Shown: positions 46,571 to 55,748, counted from the first letter of the stretch. The stretch is DNA of 64,000 bases from Sphingomonas phyllosphaerae (GCA_036946405.1 JAQIJC010000001.1:1681001-1745000); one strand, 5' to 3'. Program-made: numbers and translations. Notes: generated from the letters alone by a model not told the origin.

Positions 46571-47187
46571 TGGTCGAGCTGTTCGTCTCGTCGTTCATCA
46601 CTTTGTTCGTCATCATCGATCCGCCCGGCTGCGCGCCGATCTTCGCCGGGCTCACCGCCGGCGCGACCGCAGCGCACCGCCGGGCGATGGCGATCCGTGC
46701 GGTAATGGTCGCGGCGGGCATCCTGCTCGTCTTCGCGCTGGCCGGCGAGCCGCTGCTTCACGCGCTCGGCATCGAGCTGGCGTCGTTCCGCATCGCGGGC
46801 GGGGTGATGCTGTTCCTGATCGCGCTGGAAATGGTGTTCGAGAAGCGCACCCAGCGCCGCGAGGATCGCGCCGCCAAGATCACCGAGGAAGAGGCCGACG
46901 ACGTCTCGATCTTCCCGATGGCGATGCCGATGATCGCCGGGCCGGGGTCGATCGCGTCGGTGATGCTGCTCACCGCGCGCAGCCACGGGATCGAACAGAC
47001 CGCGGTGGTGATGGCGGCGCTGGCCGCGAACCTGCTGCTGATGCTGATCGCGCTGCTTGCCGCGGGGCCGCTGATGCGGGTGCTGGGCGCGAAGATCGAG
47101 GCGGTCATCACCCGCCTGCTCGGCGTCCTGCTCGCCGCGCTGGCGGTGCAGTTCGTGATCGACGGGGTGATGGAGCAGTTGCGTTAA
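46570..47187 (+). CDS. marC: MarC-family integral membrane protein
   Basis: The 205-residue protein has six hydrophobic helices in two similar halves (FVSSFITLFVIIDPPGCAPI, then FRIAGGVMLFLIALEMVF and PMAMPMIAGPGSIASVML). The MarC/UPF0056 family has no firmly established function; the older link to multiple antibiotic resistance is not supported. Its ATG overlaps the folD stop (TGATG). It ends 18 bp from the convergent GT-C gene. Confidence 0.93.
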   Translation: MVELFVSSFITLFVIIDPPGCAPIFAGLTAGATAAHRRAMAIRAVMVAAGILLVFALAGEPLLHALGIELASFRIAGGVMLFLIALEMVFEKRTQRREDRAAKITEEEADDVSIFPMAMPMIAGPGSIASVMLLTARSHGIEQTAVVMAALAANLLLMLIALLAAGPLMRVLGAKIEAVITRLLGVLLAALAVQFVIDGVMEQLR

Positions 47188-47205
47188 CGTCGTAATTGCG
47201 AACGG

Positions 47206-49005
47206 TTATTGCACCCGGAAGGCCCGGAAAGGCGATCCCCTCCTGATCGGCAGCGGCACCAGCCAGTCGAAATGCTCGCCCTTCGCCAGCCGGTCGTAGA
47301 AGCCGCCGCGCGCCTTGGCGCGGTAGTTGGTCGATTCGGCCATGTCCGGGCACACCAGCAGCATCGTCGCGCCGTGGCGCTTCATGATCGCGCGGGCCAC
47401 CTCCGGCGTGCCCATGAAGGCGTGGTGGACGTCGAGGATCGCGTCGCCGTTGCGATGGTACGGCCCCGCGATCGCGTTGTGATGCGTCAGGGTGATGAGC
47501 CGCGGGCCGAGGTCGACGAAGGTGAAGACGGTCTGCGCCGGGTAGCGGTTAAGTGGCTGCATTGCCGGGATTGTCAGGCATCGCCCGGTCGCCTTGTTGA
47601 CGCGGCGAACATAGGCGCTGGGGCGGTCGACCTTGAAGCGGTCGATGATGATCTGGGTGAAGCTGCCCGAGACGATCACGAAGAGCGCCACGGCGGCCGC
47701 TGCCTTCGCCCACCAGAAGCGCGGGGCGATCAGCCACGGCACCGCCATCCACGCCAGCGCCGAAGCGCCAGGAATTGCAAGAAGTTGCGCCGCGGGTCCG
47801 GCGCGTGCCTGCCACAGCAGCATCAGCGCCGCGAACGCCCCGAACAGCGCCACGCACGCCCATCCGCGCAGCGTCGGCTGCCGCCGTGCCCGCCAAGTCG
47901 CGGATAACGCGCCGATTAATCCGATGAGGGGGAGGGTGACGATCGGCAGGGCGACGCGCAGGGGATGGCGGTAGATCGGCTTCGCCTCGCGGACCTGCGA
48001 CAGCCAGCTCGTGTAGAGTTCGTTCGAAACCTGCTCGGGGCGACCCAGGCATTGCGGGAAGGCGAGCGCGAAGAATGCCGCGACCAACGCCCCCGCCGCG
48101 ACGGCAAGCAGTAACCGGATCAACGGCTTGCGCGGCGAAATGACGGCGAGCGCCAGCAGCAGCCCGCCGGCCAGCACCACCGTCGAGGCATAGACCGGGG
48201 TCAGCGCGTCGCAGCGATAGACGCGGTTGGCGTAGGAGGTGAAGGCCGCGAAACCGGTCGCGACGCCGCCCGCGAGCGACAGCGCATAGAGCGCCAGCCG
48301 TTCACGTTCTGCGCGCTCCCATACCCAGGCGAGCCCGAGAATACCCCCCGCCATCGCGGCATAGGGCAGCATTTCAAGCCCGATCGTGAGCGAAATCGCG
48401 GTCGCGGTGCCAACCAGTGCACCACCACGCGCGCGACGCGGATCGCAGAGCCCGGCGACCGTCACCGCCAGCATCGCCAGCTGCCAGCCGTGATGGTCGA
48501 TCCGGTCGGGCATGAACATCCCGAGCGCGACGTTGGTGGCGAGGAACAGCGCGATCCCCAGCGGCCACGCCAGCGGATGCACCAGCCGGCGCAGCGTCGC
48601 GCCCAGCGCCACCAGCACCACCGCCATCGGCAGCAGCGGCGCGATCCCGCACGCCAGCCGCTCGGCCTCCGCCACGCCAACGAACGGGCGCAGCAGCACG
48701 ATCAGCCCGGCGATCGGCAGATCGACCAGCCGCGACCAATGGATGTCGAACCCGCCCGGCGGATTGAGGCGATGGTTGCGCAGGTCGAACCAGCCCTGAC
48801 CGTTCAGCAGCGCGCGGACCTGCATCAAGCGCATGTTGTCGTCGGTATCGCCCAGCGACAGCCAGTGGATCGCCGCCCAGCGTTGCCAGACATACCAGAT
48901 CGCGATCCCCGCCCATGCCAGCAACGTGAGCCGGAGCCAGTGGCGGTCGAGCGTCCGCGCGACCCGGTCCTGCGTAGCGGGCGGCAACAAATGGTTGGTC
49001 AACAC
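47206..49005 (-). CDS. GT-C fold membrane protein resembling STT3/AglB oligosaccharyltransferases
   Basis: The protein is 599 residues from GTG at 49005, with AAGGG just upstream. About eleven to thirteen hydrophobic helices fill residues 25-460, followed by a soluble C-terminal region of about 130 residues. After the first helix comes GDTDDNMRLMQVRALLNGQG (Asp53, Asp55) and WFDLRNHRLNPPGG, then HWSRLVDLP. After the fourth helix comes DRIDHHGWQ (Asp170, His171, His172), and later LTIGLEMLPY (Glu211). An acidic motif after TM1 and a D-H-H motif between later helices are features of GT-C enzymes such as AglB, which transfer lipid-linked sugars. Substrate and acceptor are unknown. GtrA and a methyltransferase lie divergently next to it, suggesting surface glycan work. 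Confidence 0.75.
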   Translation of the reverse strand: MLTNHLLPPATQDRVARTLDRHWLRLTLLAWAGIAIWYVWQRWAAIHWLSLGDTDDNMRLMQVRALLNGQGWFDLRNHRLNPPGGFDIHWSRLVDLPIAGLIVLLRPFVGVAEAERLACGIAPLLPMAVVLVALGATLRRLVHPLAWPLGIALFLATNVALGMFMPDRIDHHGWQLAMLAVTVAGLCDPRRARGGALVGTATAISLTIGLEMLPYAAMAGGILGLAWVWERAERERLALYALSLAGGVATGFAAFTSYANRVYRCDALTPVYASTVVLAGGLLLALAVISPRKPLIRLLLAVAAGALVAAFFALAFPQCLGRPEQVSNELYTSWLSQVREAKPIYRHPLRVALPIVTLPLIGLIGALSATWRARRQPTLRGWACVALFGAFAALMLLWQARAGPAAQLLAIPGASALAWMAVPWLIAPRFWWAKAAAAVALFVIVSGSFTQIIIDRFKVDRPSAYVRRVNKATGRCLTIPAMQPLNRYPAQTVFTFVDLGPRLITLTHHNAIAGPYHRNGDAILDVHHAFMGTPEVARAIMKRHGATMLLVCPDMAESTNYRAKARGGFYDRLAKGEHFDWLVPLPIRRGSPFRAFRVQ

Positions 49006-49162
49006 AATCCCTTCACGCCGCGCCGTAAGGGGCGGCCCGTCGATGCGGCGGTGCTTAGGACGCGGGCGGCGAAACGGCAACGGGGCGTCCGGTGCGCGCG
49101 CGCACGCCGGCCATTGCCACCACCGGCGCATGGGCCTAGTCGGGCGGCGAAGGGGCAGGGTT

Positions 49163-49612
49163 GTGGCAACGTTGCAGACACACGCCAGGATCGAACACGT
49201 GCGCGCGCTGTTCTGGCAGCTGGTCCGCTTCGGGCTGACGGGCGGCGCGGCGACCGCGATCTATGCCGCGGTCTATTGGCCGATCGCGACCTATGCGCAG
49301 GCGCGCTGGCCGCTCGATCATCGCACCCTCTGGCCGCTGATCGCCAATGTGCTCGGCTATCTGGTGTCGATGGTGGCGGGCTATGTGATCCATAGCCGCT
49401 GGAGCTTCCGCGACGTGGGCGAGCGTGACAACGTCTCGCGCACCGGCGGACGATTCCTGGTGGTGACGCTGGTCAGCTTCTCGTTGAACACCTTCTTCGT
49501 GTGGTTCCTGACCGGACCGATGCACGGTGCGACATGGTGGCCGCTGGTCACCAACGTCTTCGTCACCCCGATGGTGACCTTCATCCTGTACCGGTTCTGG
49601 GTCTTTGCGTGA
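49163..49612 (+). CDS. GtrA-family flippase-like membrane protein
   Basis: The protein is 149 residues from the GTG at 49163 (AAGGGG 7 nt upstream); ATG at 49130 in frame is an alternative. It has four transmembrane helices and the GtrA pattern: FGLTGGAATAIYAAVYWP, NVLGYLVSMVAGYVIHSRWSF, FLVVTLVSFSLNTFFVWFL and the end VTPMVTFILYRFWVF. The family is thought to move undecaprenyl- or polyprenyl-linked sugars across the membrane. It is divergent from the STT3-like gene and followed 16 bp later by a methyltransferase, so the three may act on one glycan or lipid carrier (inference). Confidence 0.9.
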   Translation: MATLQTHARIEHVRALFWQLVRFGLTGGAATAIYAAVYWPIATYAQARWPLDHRTLWPLIANVLGYLVSMVAGYVIHSRWSFRDVGERDNVSRTGGRFLVVTLVSFSLNTFFVWFLTGPMHGATWWPLVTNVFVTPMVTFILYRFWVFA

Positions 49613-49628
49613 TAAAGAGTAAGTATTG

Positions 49629-50357
49629 ATGGATCGCCGTGTCTATGATCGCATGGCCGAGCATGATTCCACGCATTGGTGGTATCGCGCGCGGCGCGAC
49701 ATCCTGGCCGATTACCTGACCCGCAAGGGCAAGTTGCCGACGTCGGCGCGTATCCTCGAGATCGGTTGCGGCACCGGACACAATCTACCGATGCTTGCCG
49801 AATTCGGCGAGGTCGACGCGATCGAGATCGATCCGGCGGCGCGCGCGATCGCCAGCGAGCGACTGGGCAAGCCGGTCGGTGACGCGCCGCTTCCGGCGTT
49901 GCCGGGCGTGCCGCGCGGCCATTACGATCTGATCGCGGTGCTGGATGTCGTCGAGCATATCGAGGACGATGTCGCGGCACTGGCGGCGATGCGCGACTGT
50001 CTGGCGCCGGGCGGGAAGATCGTGATCGCGGTGCCTGCGCATCAATGGATGTGGAGCGCGCACGACGTGGTGAACCACCACCACCGGCGCTATTCCAAGA
50101 AGACGTTGCTGGGCGCGCTCCACAAGGCCGGCCTGAAGGAGCGCGGGCTCACCTATTTCAACTCGCTGCTGTTTCCGCTGGCGGCGGCGGCACGTGTTGC
50201 CGGACGGCTCACGGGTCGGGACGATAGCGACGATTCGCCGCCGGCTGCGCCGCTCAACGCCTTGTTCGAGCGGATTTTCGGGCTGGAGCGGCATCTGGTC
50301 GGGCGGATGCCGATGCCGACGGGTGTGTCGATTTTGACGCTGGCCGAGCCGCGGTAG
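49629..50357 (+). CDS. Class I SAM-dependent methyltransferase
   Basis: The 242-residue protein has the SAM-binding motif ILEIGCGTGHNLPML, an acidic motif II (VDAIEIDPAARAIA), YDLIAVLDVVEHIEDDVAAL and the post-motif GGKIVIAVPAHQWMWSAHD. The HHHRRYSKKTLLGALHKAGL and GLTYFNSLLFPLAAAARVAG blocks are typical of methyltransferases found with GtrA and glycosyltransferase genes. The substrate is unknown. It is probably co-transcribed with GtrA. Confidence 0.9.
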   Translation: MDRRVYDRMAEHDSTHWWYRARRDILADYLTRKGKLPTSARILEIGCGTGHNLPMLAEFGEVDAIEIDPAARAIASERLGKPVGDAPLPALPGVPRGHYDLIAVLDVVEHIEDDVAALAAMRDCLAPGGKIVIAVPAHQWMWSAHDVVNHHHRRYSKKTLLGALHKAGLKERGLTYFNSLLFPLAAAARVAGRLTGRDDSDDSPPAAPLNALFERIFGLERHLVGRMPMPTGVSILTLAEPR

Positions 50358-50665
50358 CGGGGGCGCCGTTGCGGCGGCGGGGGCCTGTGGGTGGGGCGGT
50401 TGTTTGTCGGGCTGACACGTGAGCGGCGGGCTTTGTGTCGGTGGCGTGTCCCGGACGATGCAGAGATGGGCCCCTGCCTGCGCAGGGGCGACGGTGGTTT
50501 GGGGGGCGGTACTTTCGCCGTCGCTCCTGCGGGGGCAGGGGCCTATGGCTGTCGAGTTTGTGGGTGCGGCTGACACATCGGCGGCGGGCTTTGTGTCTGG
50601 GGCGGGGACTTACGATGCAGCCATGGGTCCCTGCCTGCGCAGGGACGACGGTTTTGCCGGCGGCG
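50358..50665. repeat. 308-bp gap with three family D hairpin units (about 50442-50652)
   Basis: Units read GGGCCCCTGCCTGCGCAGGG, then GCGACGG; CGTCGCTCCTGCGGGGGCAG, then GGGCCTATGG; and GGGTCCCTGCCTGCGCAGGG, then ACGACGG. The linker segments contain a repeated CGATGCAG-CCATGGG-like sequence. No gene is visible. Confidence 0.65.
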
Positions 50666-51082
50666 TTACTCGCCGATCACGTGGAGCGCGAGGGTGCGGC
50701 GGTGGGGGGCGGCGCGGTGTTCGAACAGGTAGAGACCCTGCCACGTCCCGAGCACCATCCGTCCGTCGTGGACGGGAATGCCAAGCGAGACGTTCGTCAG
50801 CGCGGTCTTGAGATGCGCGGGCATGTCGTCGGGGCCTTCGTCGTCATGTTCATAGTCGCGTGATTCGGGGGCGAGGCGCTGGAAATAGCGTTCGAGGTCG
50901 CGGCGGACCGCCGGGGCAGCGTTCTCGTTGATGAGCAGCGAGGCGGAGGTGTGACGGCAGAAGACGGTCAGCAGACCGTCGGCGATTGCCTGCGCGTGCA
51001 GCCATGCCGCGACCTCGTCCGTCACCTCGACCAATCCCGCCCCGCGGGTCGCGATCGTCAAGCTGCCGTGCGCCTGCCGCAT
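50666..51082 (-). CDS. yjbQ: YjbQ / UPF0047 family protein
   Basis: The 138-residue protein has the family's conserved histidine and small-residue motifs: GLLTVFCRHTSASLLINENA, DLERYFQRLAPE, DDMPAHLKTAL and the end DGRMVLGTWQGLYLFEHRAAP. E. coli YjbQ has been reported to show weak thiamine-phosphate synthase activity, but its physiological role is unclear. It is the last gene of a three-gene run; its ATG overlaps the stop of csaA as TGATG. Confidence 0.93.
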   Translation of the reverse strand: MRQAHGSLTIATRGAGLVEVTDEVAAWLHAQAIADGLLTVFCRHTSASLLINENAAPAVRRDLERYFQRLAPESRDYEHDDEGPDDMPAHLKTALTNVSLGIPVHDGRMVLGTWQGLYLFEHRAAPHRRTLALHVIGE

Positions 51083-51453
51083 CAGAACAGCCGCCCGCCG
51101 TTCGGGACGGCAACGCTGGGATGCACCAGAACGACCTTTCCGTCCGCGTCGGGGAAGCCGAGCGTGAGCACCTGCGACATGAACTTGCCGATCTGGCGTG
51201 GCGGGAAGTTGACCACCGCCGCCACCTGTCGCCCGACCAGCCCGTTGCAGTCGTAATGTTCGGTGATCTGCGCCGACGAGCGTTTGATGCCGATCGTCGG
51301 GCCGAAGTCGATCGTCAGCTTGAACGCCGGCTTGCGCGCCTCGGGGAAGGGCTCCGCCGCGACGATCGTCCCGACCCGCACGTCGACCGCCAGGAAATCA
51401 TCGAACCCGATCGCGGGCGCGGGCGGGGCGGCGGGGTCGTGGGTGGCGTGCAT
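51082..51453 (-). CDS. csaA: CsaA-like tRNA-binding domain protein
   Basis: The 123-residue protein consists of one OB-fold tRNA-binding domain of the CsaA type: FLAVDVRVGTIVAAEPFPEA, KPAFKLTIDFGPTIGIKRSS, AQITEHY, VNFPPRQIGKFMSQVLTLGF and VLVHPSVAVPNGGRL. Known CsaA proteins are dimeric and have been linked to chaperone/secretion functions and tRNA binding. The start is fixed by TGATG overlap with the upstream gst stop, and its own stop overlaps yjbQ. Confidence 0.93.
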   Translation of the reverse strand: MHATHDPAAPPAPAIGFDDFLAVDVRVGTIVAAEPFPEARKPAFKLTIDFGPTIGIKRSSAQITEHYDCNGLVGRQVAAVVNFPPRQIGKFMSQVLTLGFPDADGKVVLVHPSVAVPNGGRLF

Positions 51454-52124
51454 CAGAAGTCCGGGTTCTCGTAATAGCTCGGCGGTTCGATCCCGCTGAT
51501 CCGTTCGGCGAGCAATGGGCGGAAGCTGCGGCGGCTCTTGAATGCCGAATACCATGCCTTGGTGAGCGCATGGCCGGCCCAGTCGATTCCGCCGAGATAA
51601 TCGGCGACCGAAATTTGTGCCGCCGCGGCGAGATCGGCGAGGCTGATCGTCGACCCAGCGATCCATTTCCGATGGTCGAGCAGGAAGTCGATATAGTCGA
51701 GATGCCCGACCGCCGACTTCATCGCCTCACGCAATCGCGACGCGTCGGGGGCCATGCGATGCGCGACGCGCTTGATCATGCGCTCGTCGAGCAGCGGCTG
51801 GGTGACGTCGCGGTAGAAATGCGTGTCGAACCACGTCACCAGCCGCCGAATCTCGGCGCGATTGGCGGCGGTGCCGTTGATCATCGCGACCCGCTCGACC
51901 GTCTCCTCGAAATATTCGCAGATCGCCATCGAATCGAGCAGCACGACACCGCGTTCGTTGTCGGTCATCACCGGGGTTTGCCCGGCGGGGTTCATGTCGA
52001 TGAACGCGTCGCGCCGCTCCCACGGGTTCTCGCGCATGAGTTGATAGCCCACGTCCTTCTCGTTGAGGAGCGTGCGGACCTTGCGCGTGAACGGACACAG
52101 CGGGAACTGGTAGAGCTGCCACAT
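51453..52124 (-). CDS. Glutathione S-transferase family protein
   Basis: The 223-residue protein has an N-terminal thioredoxin-like domain, with LYQFPLCPFTRKVRTLLNEK (a Cys-Pro-Phe motif at the usual active-site position) and NPAGQTPVMTDNERGVVLLD, then the Ser-Met-Ala-Ile cis-Pro/SMAI loop. A helical C-terminal domain follows (HLDYIDFLLDHRKWIAGSTI, LADLAAAAQISVADYLGGID). The substrate is not predictable. It is first in the gst-csaA-yjbQ operon, with stop/start overlaps at both junctions. Confidence 0.9.
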   Translation of the reverse strand: MWQLYQFPLCPFTRKVRTLLNEKDVGYQLMRENPWERRDAFIDMNPAGQTPVMTDNERGVVLLDSMAICEYFEETVERVAMINGTAANRAEIRRLVTWFDTHFYRDVTQPLLDERMIKRVAHRMAPDASRLREAMKSAVGHLDYIDFLLDHRKWIAGSTISLADLAAAAQISVADYLGGIDWAGHALTKAWYSAFKSRRSFRPLLAERISGIEPPSYYENPDF

Positions 52125-52187
52125 ATATGGCGCTGTTAGGCTGAACTGGGGGGTGGGGGGAAGCGCCTTCGTCGCCGGTTCGGACGA

Positions 52188-53255
52188 TCAGCCCGTGGTG
52201 CGCGGGCGGCGGCGCGGCACCGCGTCCGACTGTCGCCGGATCAGCGCGTAATCGACGACGACATGCGGGTGATCCTCGTTGCTGCCGCCGCGTCGCTGGC
52301 GGATTTCGCGCATCAGCAGGTCGACAGCAGTGCGCGCCATGTCGCTGACGGGTTGGCGGATCGTCGTCAGCTCCGGCCAGACCGTCGTCGCCAGTGCCGA
52401 ATCGTCGAAGCCGCAGACGGTGAGGTCGCCCGGCACGTCGAGATCGCGGCGGTGCGCGATCGCCACCGTCGCGGCGGCCATGTCGTCGTTGCTGGCGAAG
52501 ATCGCGCTGGGCGCATCGGGCAGGTCGAGCAACCGTTCGGCCGCGTCGAGCCCGGAGCGATAGCCGAAATTGCCCTCGGCGATCAGCGCGTCGTCGGCGT
52601 CGAGCGCCATGTCGGCCACCGCGTCGCGATAGCCGGCGAGTCGCTCGCCGGTCGCGCTCTGGTTCGCGGCGCCGGTGATGAAGCCGATCCGGCGGTGGCC
52701 GAGCGTGCCGAGATGGCGCGTCATCTCGTAAGCGGCCTTGCGGTCGTCGATGCTGACCGACAGCGCCCATTCCGGGGCGCGCCCCGTCGACACCGCGACG
52801 ACCGGCACATCGCGTTCGCGCAGCATCGCCAGCACCCCTTCGGCGTCGCCGAGCGGGGGCGGGAGCAGCAGCCCGTCGACGCGGCCGTTCAGCAGATGCT
52901 CGATCGCGGCGACTTCGCCGCCCTCGGCGCATTGCTCGACGATAATCTGCCCGTTCTGCCGCGCCCCCTGATCGAGGCAGCCGACCAGGAACTCACTGAA
53001 ATAGAACAGGCTGGTCGTGGTGTGCAGCACGCCGAGCCGGAAGTCCTCGCCCCCCGCCAGCATCCGCGCCGCCGCGGAGGGGGCGTAGCGGAGCGCGGCG
53101 ATCGCCTCCTCGACGCGGGCGCGGGTCGCGTCGCGCACGCTGCCCTCGCGATTGATGACGCGGCTGACCGTCATCGGCGACACGCCCGCGTGGGTCGCGA
53201 CGTCGCTGATCGTCGGGGCGTTGCGTTGGCGGCGCGACCCGCGCGGTTCGTTCAT
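52188..53255 (-). CDS. LacI-family transcriptional regulator of the uronate/xylan locus
   Basis: The 355-residue regulator has a LacI helix-turn-helix (about 15-34, TISDVATHAGVSPMTVSRVI) and hinge, then a sugar-binding domain (DFRLGVLHTTTSLFYFSEFL, RRIGFITGAANQSATGERLAGYR, AIFASNDDMAAATVAIAHR, GDLTVCGFDDSALATTVWPE and LTTIRQPVSDMARTAVDLL). It stands directly before alpha-glucuronidase on the same strand. Two 14-bp palindromes in the neighbouring promoters (55593-55606, 58429-58442) are plausible binding sites. The effector is probably a uronate or xylose derivative (inference). Confidence 0.94.
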   Translation of the reverse strand: MNEPRGSRRQRNAPTISDVATHAGVSPMTVSRVINREGSVRDATRARVEEAIAALRYAPSAAARMLAGGEDFRLGVLHTTTSLFYFSEFLVGCLDQGARQNGQIIVEQCAEGGEVAAIEHLLNGRVDGLLLPPPLGDAEGVLAMLRERDVPVVAVSTGRAPEWALSVSIDDRKAAYEMTRHLGTLGHRRIGFITGAANQSATGERLAGYRDAVADMALDADDALIAEGNFGYRSGLDAAERLLDLPDAPSAIFASNDDMAAATVAIAHRRDLDVPGDLTVCGFDDSALATTVWPELTTIRQPVSDMARTAVDLLMREIRQRRGGSNEDHPHVVVDYALIRRQSDAVPRRRPRTTG

Positions 53256-53356
53256 GCCGGACAGTCCATCGCACGGTTCTTGGCGACCGCGAGCGGCGTC
53301 GGCAAGCGGGAGATTACGGGATCGTACTCAATTGCAGCAAGAGGCGTGATCCGCTT

Positions 53357-53457
53357 CTCCCCTCCGCTTCAGGGAGGGGTCGGGGGTGGGGGACTTTCCC
53401 GAGGTCTGTATTCCTGGACAGGCCCCACCCCAATTCCTCCCCCGAGGGGGAGGGGCT
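53357..53457. repeat. Intergenic paired-hairpin repeat, family C
   Basis: TCCCCTCCGCTTCAGGGAGG, then GGTCGGGGGTGGGG, faces GGCCCCACCCCAATTCCTCC, then CCCGAGGGGGAGGGG. It lies between the alpha-glucuronidase stop and the LacI start. Confidence 0.7.
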
Positions 53458-53467
53458 AAGGTTTCCC

Positions 53468-55540
53468 TCAATCGTGGTGACCCGGAACGTACGGAAAGGA
53501 TTGCGCCTTGTACCATGCCAGATCGTGCGCGGGGGGCACGACGCCGGCGGGCAGCGTGCGGCCGTTGACCGACATCCAGTAGGCGAGGCTGGCGTCGCGC
53601 CACCAGCGCGCCTCGCGTTCCTGCACCGCCAGCCAAGTGGCGGTCTTCTGCCAGCGTTCATCATCGAGCTGCGCGCGCACGCCGTCCCACTGCCGTCGCA
53701 TGTCGCCGACATAGGCAACGCCGCGGTCGTAATGCGCGACGAGATCCTCCCACAGCGTCTTGCCGGACGCCATCTTGCGGTTCCATGCGACATGGTGGAA
53801 CCACAGCAGGTCGCGCTCTGGCGTGGTCTTCGGATCGGCGAAGCGCTTCGCGACCGGTGGCGCATATTGCGCGACCGCGTCGCTGCCGGTCCTCGTCCGG
53901 TCGAAGCCGATGCCGGCGCGGTCGGCCTTGTGGTAATAGACCGGGTTCCATTCGGGACGCGCGAGATCGGCGACCCATGGCCCCGGTCCGTAGTGATGAC
54001 CGGTCGCCATCAGGTGCGCGAGCCCGAGCGCGCCGGTGTAATCGACCACCGCCTCGCGCGAGCCCATCATCATGCGGACTGCGGTGTCGACGAGCTGCGG
54101 GTCCGTGCCGAACGTCTGTTGCGCCCATTCGCGCGCGATCGGCTCCGCCTTGAGCATCGGGTCCCACGCCATCCGGCCGAAGGCGTACCAATTGGCCTGA
54201 TTGAAGGTCGAGCCCGACCAGTCGCGGTCACGGCCGATGTTGGCGACGCCGGCCATGCCGGTCAGGCGGTGCCGCTCGCTGCTGCCGTCGACCACGCTGG
54301 CGACCGTCTCCGCGCCGCGCCCGGTCTTCGCCGACAGCGCTTCCTCGAACAGCGGGCCGAGATAGGCGAGGTGGGTCGCGAAGCCGAGATATTCCTTGGT
54401 GATCTGGAATTCGATCATCAGCGGGGTCTTCGGCATCGCGCCGAACAGCGGATGGAAGGGCTCGCGCGGCTGGAAGTCGATCGCACCGTTCTTGACCTGC
54501 ACCAGCACATTGTCGGCGAAGGTGCCGTCGAGCGGCTTGAACTCGGTATAGGCCTGCTTGGCGCGGTCCTCGGGGTCGGTCTCGGCATAGACGAACGCGC
54601 GCCACATCACGACGCCGCCGTGCGGCTTCACCGCGGCGGCGAGCATGTTCGCGCCGTCGGCGTGGCTGGCGCCGTAATCGCGCGGGCCGGGCTGGCCTTC
54701 GCTGTTCGCTTTCACGAGGAAGCCGCCGAAGTCGGGGATCGCGCGGTAGATTTCGTCGGCCTTCGCCTTCCACCACGCGGCCACCTGCGGGTCGCGCGGG
54801 TCGGCGGTCTTCAGCCCGCCCAGTTCGATCGGTGCCGAAAAGCGCGCGGAGAGATAGACCTTGATCCCCCACGGGCGGAACACGTCGGCCAGCGCCGCCG
54901 CCTTCGCGATGTAGCGCGGAGTGAGACTGTCGGCCTTGGCATTGACGTTGTTGAGGACGGTGCCGTTGATGCCGATCGAGGCGTTGGCGCGCGCATAATC
55001 GACGTAGCGCGGGTCCCTGAAGTCGGGGAGCGCCCACCAGTCCCACAGCGACGTGCCGGCATAGCCGCGCTCGACGGTGCCATCGAGATTGTCCCAATGG
55101 TTGAGGACGCGCAGCTTCACCTTGGGCGCGCTGGCCAGCGTCGCGTTCGCGGCGGTGCCGCCGGTGGCGAGGTGGCGGAGCAGCGCGAACGCGCCATAGA
55201 GCGCGCCGCGGTCGCTGTTGCCCGCGACCAGCAGCGTCGGCGTGCCGTCGAGCTTGACGGGGCGGACGAGATAGCCTTCGTCGCCGAGCGGCGCGAACGG
55301 GAGTCGCAGCGCCGCGACCTCGGCGGCGGTGGCGACGGTGACGGTCATGCCGGCGGGCAGCGCGCGCGACAGCTCGGCGGCGGCGAGGCGCAGCGTGGCG
55401 GTGTCGCCGCGGATCGCCACCGTCGTCGCGGACGGCGACGCCGCGGGCGCGCGCAGCCACAGCCGGTAGCCGTCGTCGGCGTGCGCGGGGCCAGCCATCA
55501 GCAGGGCGAGCGCACCCAGCCATCCCGAACGTGCCTTCAT
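53468..55540 (-). CDS. aguA: Alpha-glucuronidase (GH67)
   Basis: The protein is 690 residues from the ATG at 55540 (GGGAG 5 nt upstream). The N-terminus is a signal peptide (MKARSGWLGALALLMAGPAH), so the enzyme is exported, probably to the periplasm. It removes 4-O-methyl-glucuronate from the end of xylo-oligosaccharides. GH67 blocks are ALYGAFALLRHLATGG, LRVLNHWDNLDGTVERGYAG, INGTVLNNVNA, DFGGFLVKANSEGQPGPRDY, HADGANMLA, VQVKNGAIDFQPREPFHPLF, LMIEFQITKEYLG and WSGSTFNQANWYAFGRMAWD. It is divergent from mannonate dehydratase, with a LacI-type operator between them. Confidence 0.95.
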   Translation of the reverse strand: MKARSGWLGALALLMAGPAHADDGYRLWLRAPAASPSATTVAIRGDTATLRLAAAELSRALPAGMTVTVATAAEVAALRLPFAPLGDEGYLVRPVKLDGTPTLLVAGNSDRGALYGAFALLRHLATGGTAANATLASAPKVKLRVLNHWDNLDGTVERGYAGTSLWDWWALPDFRDPRYVDYARANASIGINGTVLNNVNAKADSLTPRYIAKAAALADVFRPWGIKVYLSARFSAPIELGGLKTADPRDPQVAAWWKAKADEIYRAIPDFGGFLVKANSEGQPGPRDYGASHADGANMLAAAVKPHGGVVMWRAFVYAETDPEDRAKQAYTEFKPLDGTFADNVLVQVKNGAIDFQPREPFHPLFGAMPKTPLMIEFQITKEYLGFATHLAYLGPLFEEALSAKTGRGAETVASVVDGSSERHRLTGMAGVANIGRDRDWSGSTFNQANWYAFGRMAWDPMLKAEPIAREWAQQTFGTDPQLVDTAVRMMMGSREAVVDYTGALGLAHLMATGHHYGPGPWVADLARPEWNPVYYHKADRAGIGFDRTRTGSDAVAQYAPPVAKRFADPKTTPERDLLWFHHVAWNRKMASGKTLWEDLVAHYDRGVAYVGDMRRQWDGVRAQLDDERWQKTATWLAVQEREARWWRDASLAYWMSVNGRTLPAGVVPPAHDLAWYKAQSFPYVPGHHD

Positions 55541-55592
55541 CATCGCTCCCGCTACCTTCGACGGCATTGACAACGCCGCTTCTTGACCGGCA

Positions 55593-55606
55593 TGTTAACG
55601 CTATCA
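55593..55606. promoter_or_regulatory. Candidate LacI-family operator in the aguA-manD divergent promoter
   Basis: TGTTAACGCTATCA is a near-palindrome, 53 bp upstream of aguA and 143 bp upstream of manD. It differs at one position from the site at 58429-58442. It is well placed to control both directions. Confidence 0.65.
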
Positions 55607-55748
55607 GTGAAAATTCACAAGTCCCGGCAGCAGATCGGGCGTGACTGGAGAGAGTGCGCGTGGCCACCAATCGTCGAGTTGATCCGATCCGTATGCGCCG
55701 GGGCATCGCCGCGCCGGCCACTACGCTCGAATGCGCCTGAGAGACGAC

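Noticed and set aside
53474..55570. A 698-residue plus-strand frame opposite alpha-glucuronidase
   Set aside because: It has the same antisense signature, no domain and no ribosome site, while the minus-strand GH67 protein is unmistakable.
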